DNA of 64,000 bases from Symbiodinium natans (taxonomy: Eukaryota > Sar > Dinophyceae > Suessiales > Symbiodiniaceae): NCBI GenBank assembly GCA_905221605.1, contig CAJNDS010001224.1, positions 124,001-188,000 of the forward strand, written 5' to 3'. The position numbers were made by a program, and so were the translations under genes. The notes beneath the pieces were generated by a model. It did not search any database, had not been told where the DNA came from, and saw nothing but the letters and a program-made list of their open reading frames with translations. Positions 63,975 to 64,000 of the stretch are shown here, one piece after another; within the stretch, counting starts at the first letter, position 1, and each line of letters opens with the position of its first letter.

Positions 63975-64000
63975 GGTTGAGGGTTTAGAGTTTCACTTTT

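Noticed and set aside
1-64000. True chromosome end
   Set aside because: Arrays are short, in both orientations and spread throughout the window; no terminal tract.
1-64000. CRISPR array or bacterial operon structure
   Set aside because: Repeats are telomeric, satellite or inverted-repeat elements, and genes are intron-split; no Shine-Dalgarno-led frames.

Overview
The window looks like nuclear DNA of a dinoflagellate-type protist. That is an inference from three things: very dense interstitial telomere-like TTTAGGG/CCCTAAA arrays (by eye one every few hundred bases, both orientations), genes cut into many 24-150 nt exons by GT-AG and GC-AG introns, and many small inverted-repeat elements that behave like introners. 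Only two coding stretches resemble a protein family: a cyclin-like exon (about 58.97-59.64 kb) and a damaged KDZ-like transposase (33.7-35.6 kb). Both are on the minus strand. No rRNA, tRNA, CRISPR or bacterial-style operon was seen.

The long open frames of the window are mostly low-complexity or repeat translations. The coding signal sits in short GC-richer islets between arrays and elements. Read on the minus strand, almost every islet gives an open frame starting after YAG/AAG and ending before GT or GC. In several runs the reading phase of one islet fits the next (best at 57.4-63.8 kb, also 5.6-5.9 kb). I therefore annotate many minus-strand exons. They are hand-read, the splice sites are the nearest ones keeping the frame open, and gene boundaries are unknown except one stop codon (57394-57396).

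Layout from right to left, the direction of transcription. 63.97-57.39 kb: a multi-exon gene with a cyclin box. 57.1-36 kb: many unassigned exons, including a hydrophobic one near 44.9 kb and a proline-rich one near 44.1 kb. 35.6-33.65 kb: a decayed KDZ-like transposon copy without arrays or introners. 33.4-18.5 kb: more exons, several predicted helical or coiled-coil (22.7-18.5 kb), one Gly/Tyr-rich, plus a 1.15-kb non-autonomous element with near-identical ends (30.8-31.96 kb). 17.4-13.45 kb: sparse exons, one resembling an EF-hand loop. 13.43-10.8 kb: a satellite block (21-bp units, an 80-bp higher-order repeat with a CCCTAAAC core, and a 270-bp duplication). 10.3-0.06 kb: exons and arrays again.

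The main novelty is that TTTAGGG-type DNA appears to be used as intron sequence. Many exons end directly at GTTTAGGG (donor), several begin after ...GTTCAG or ...GTTTCAG (acceptor), and arrays also interrupt older introner/MITE copies.
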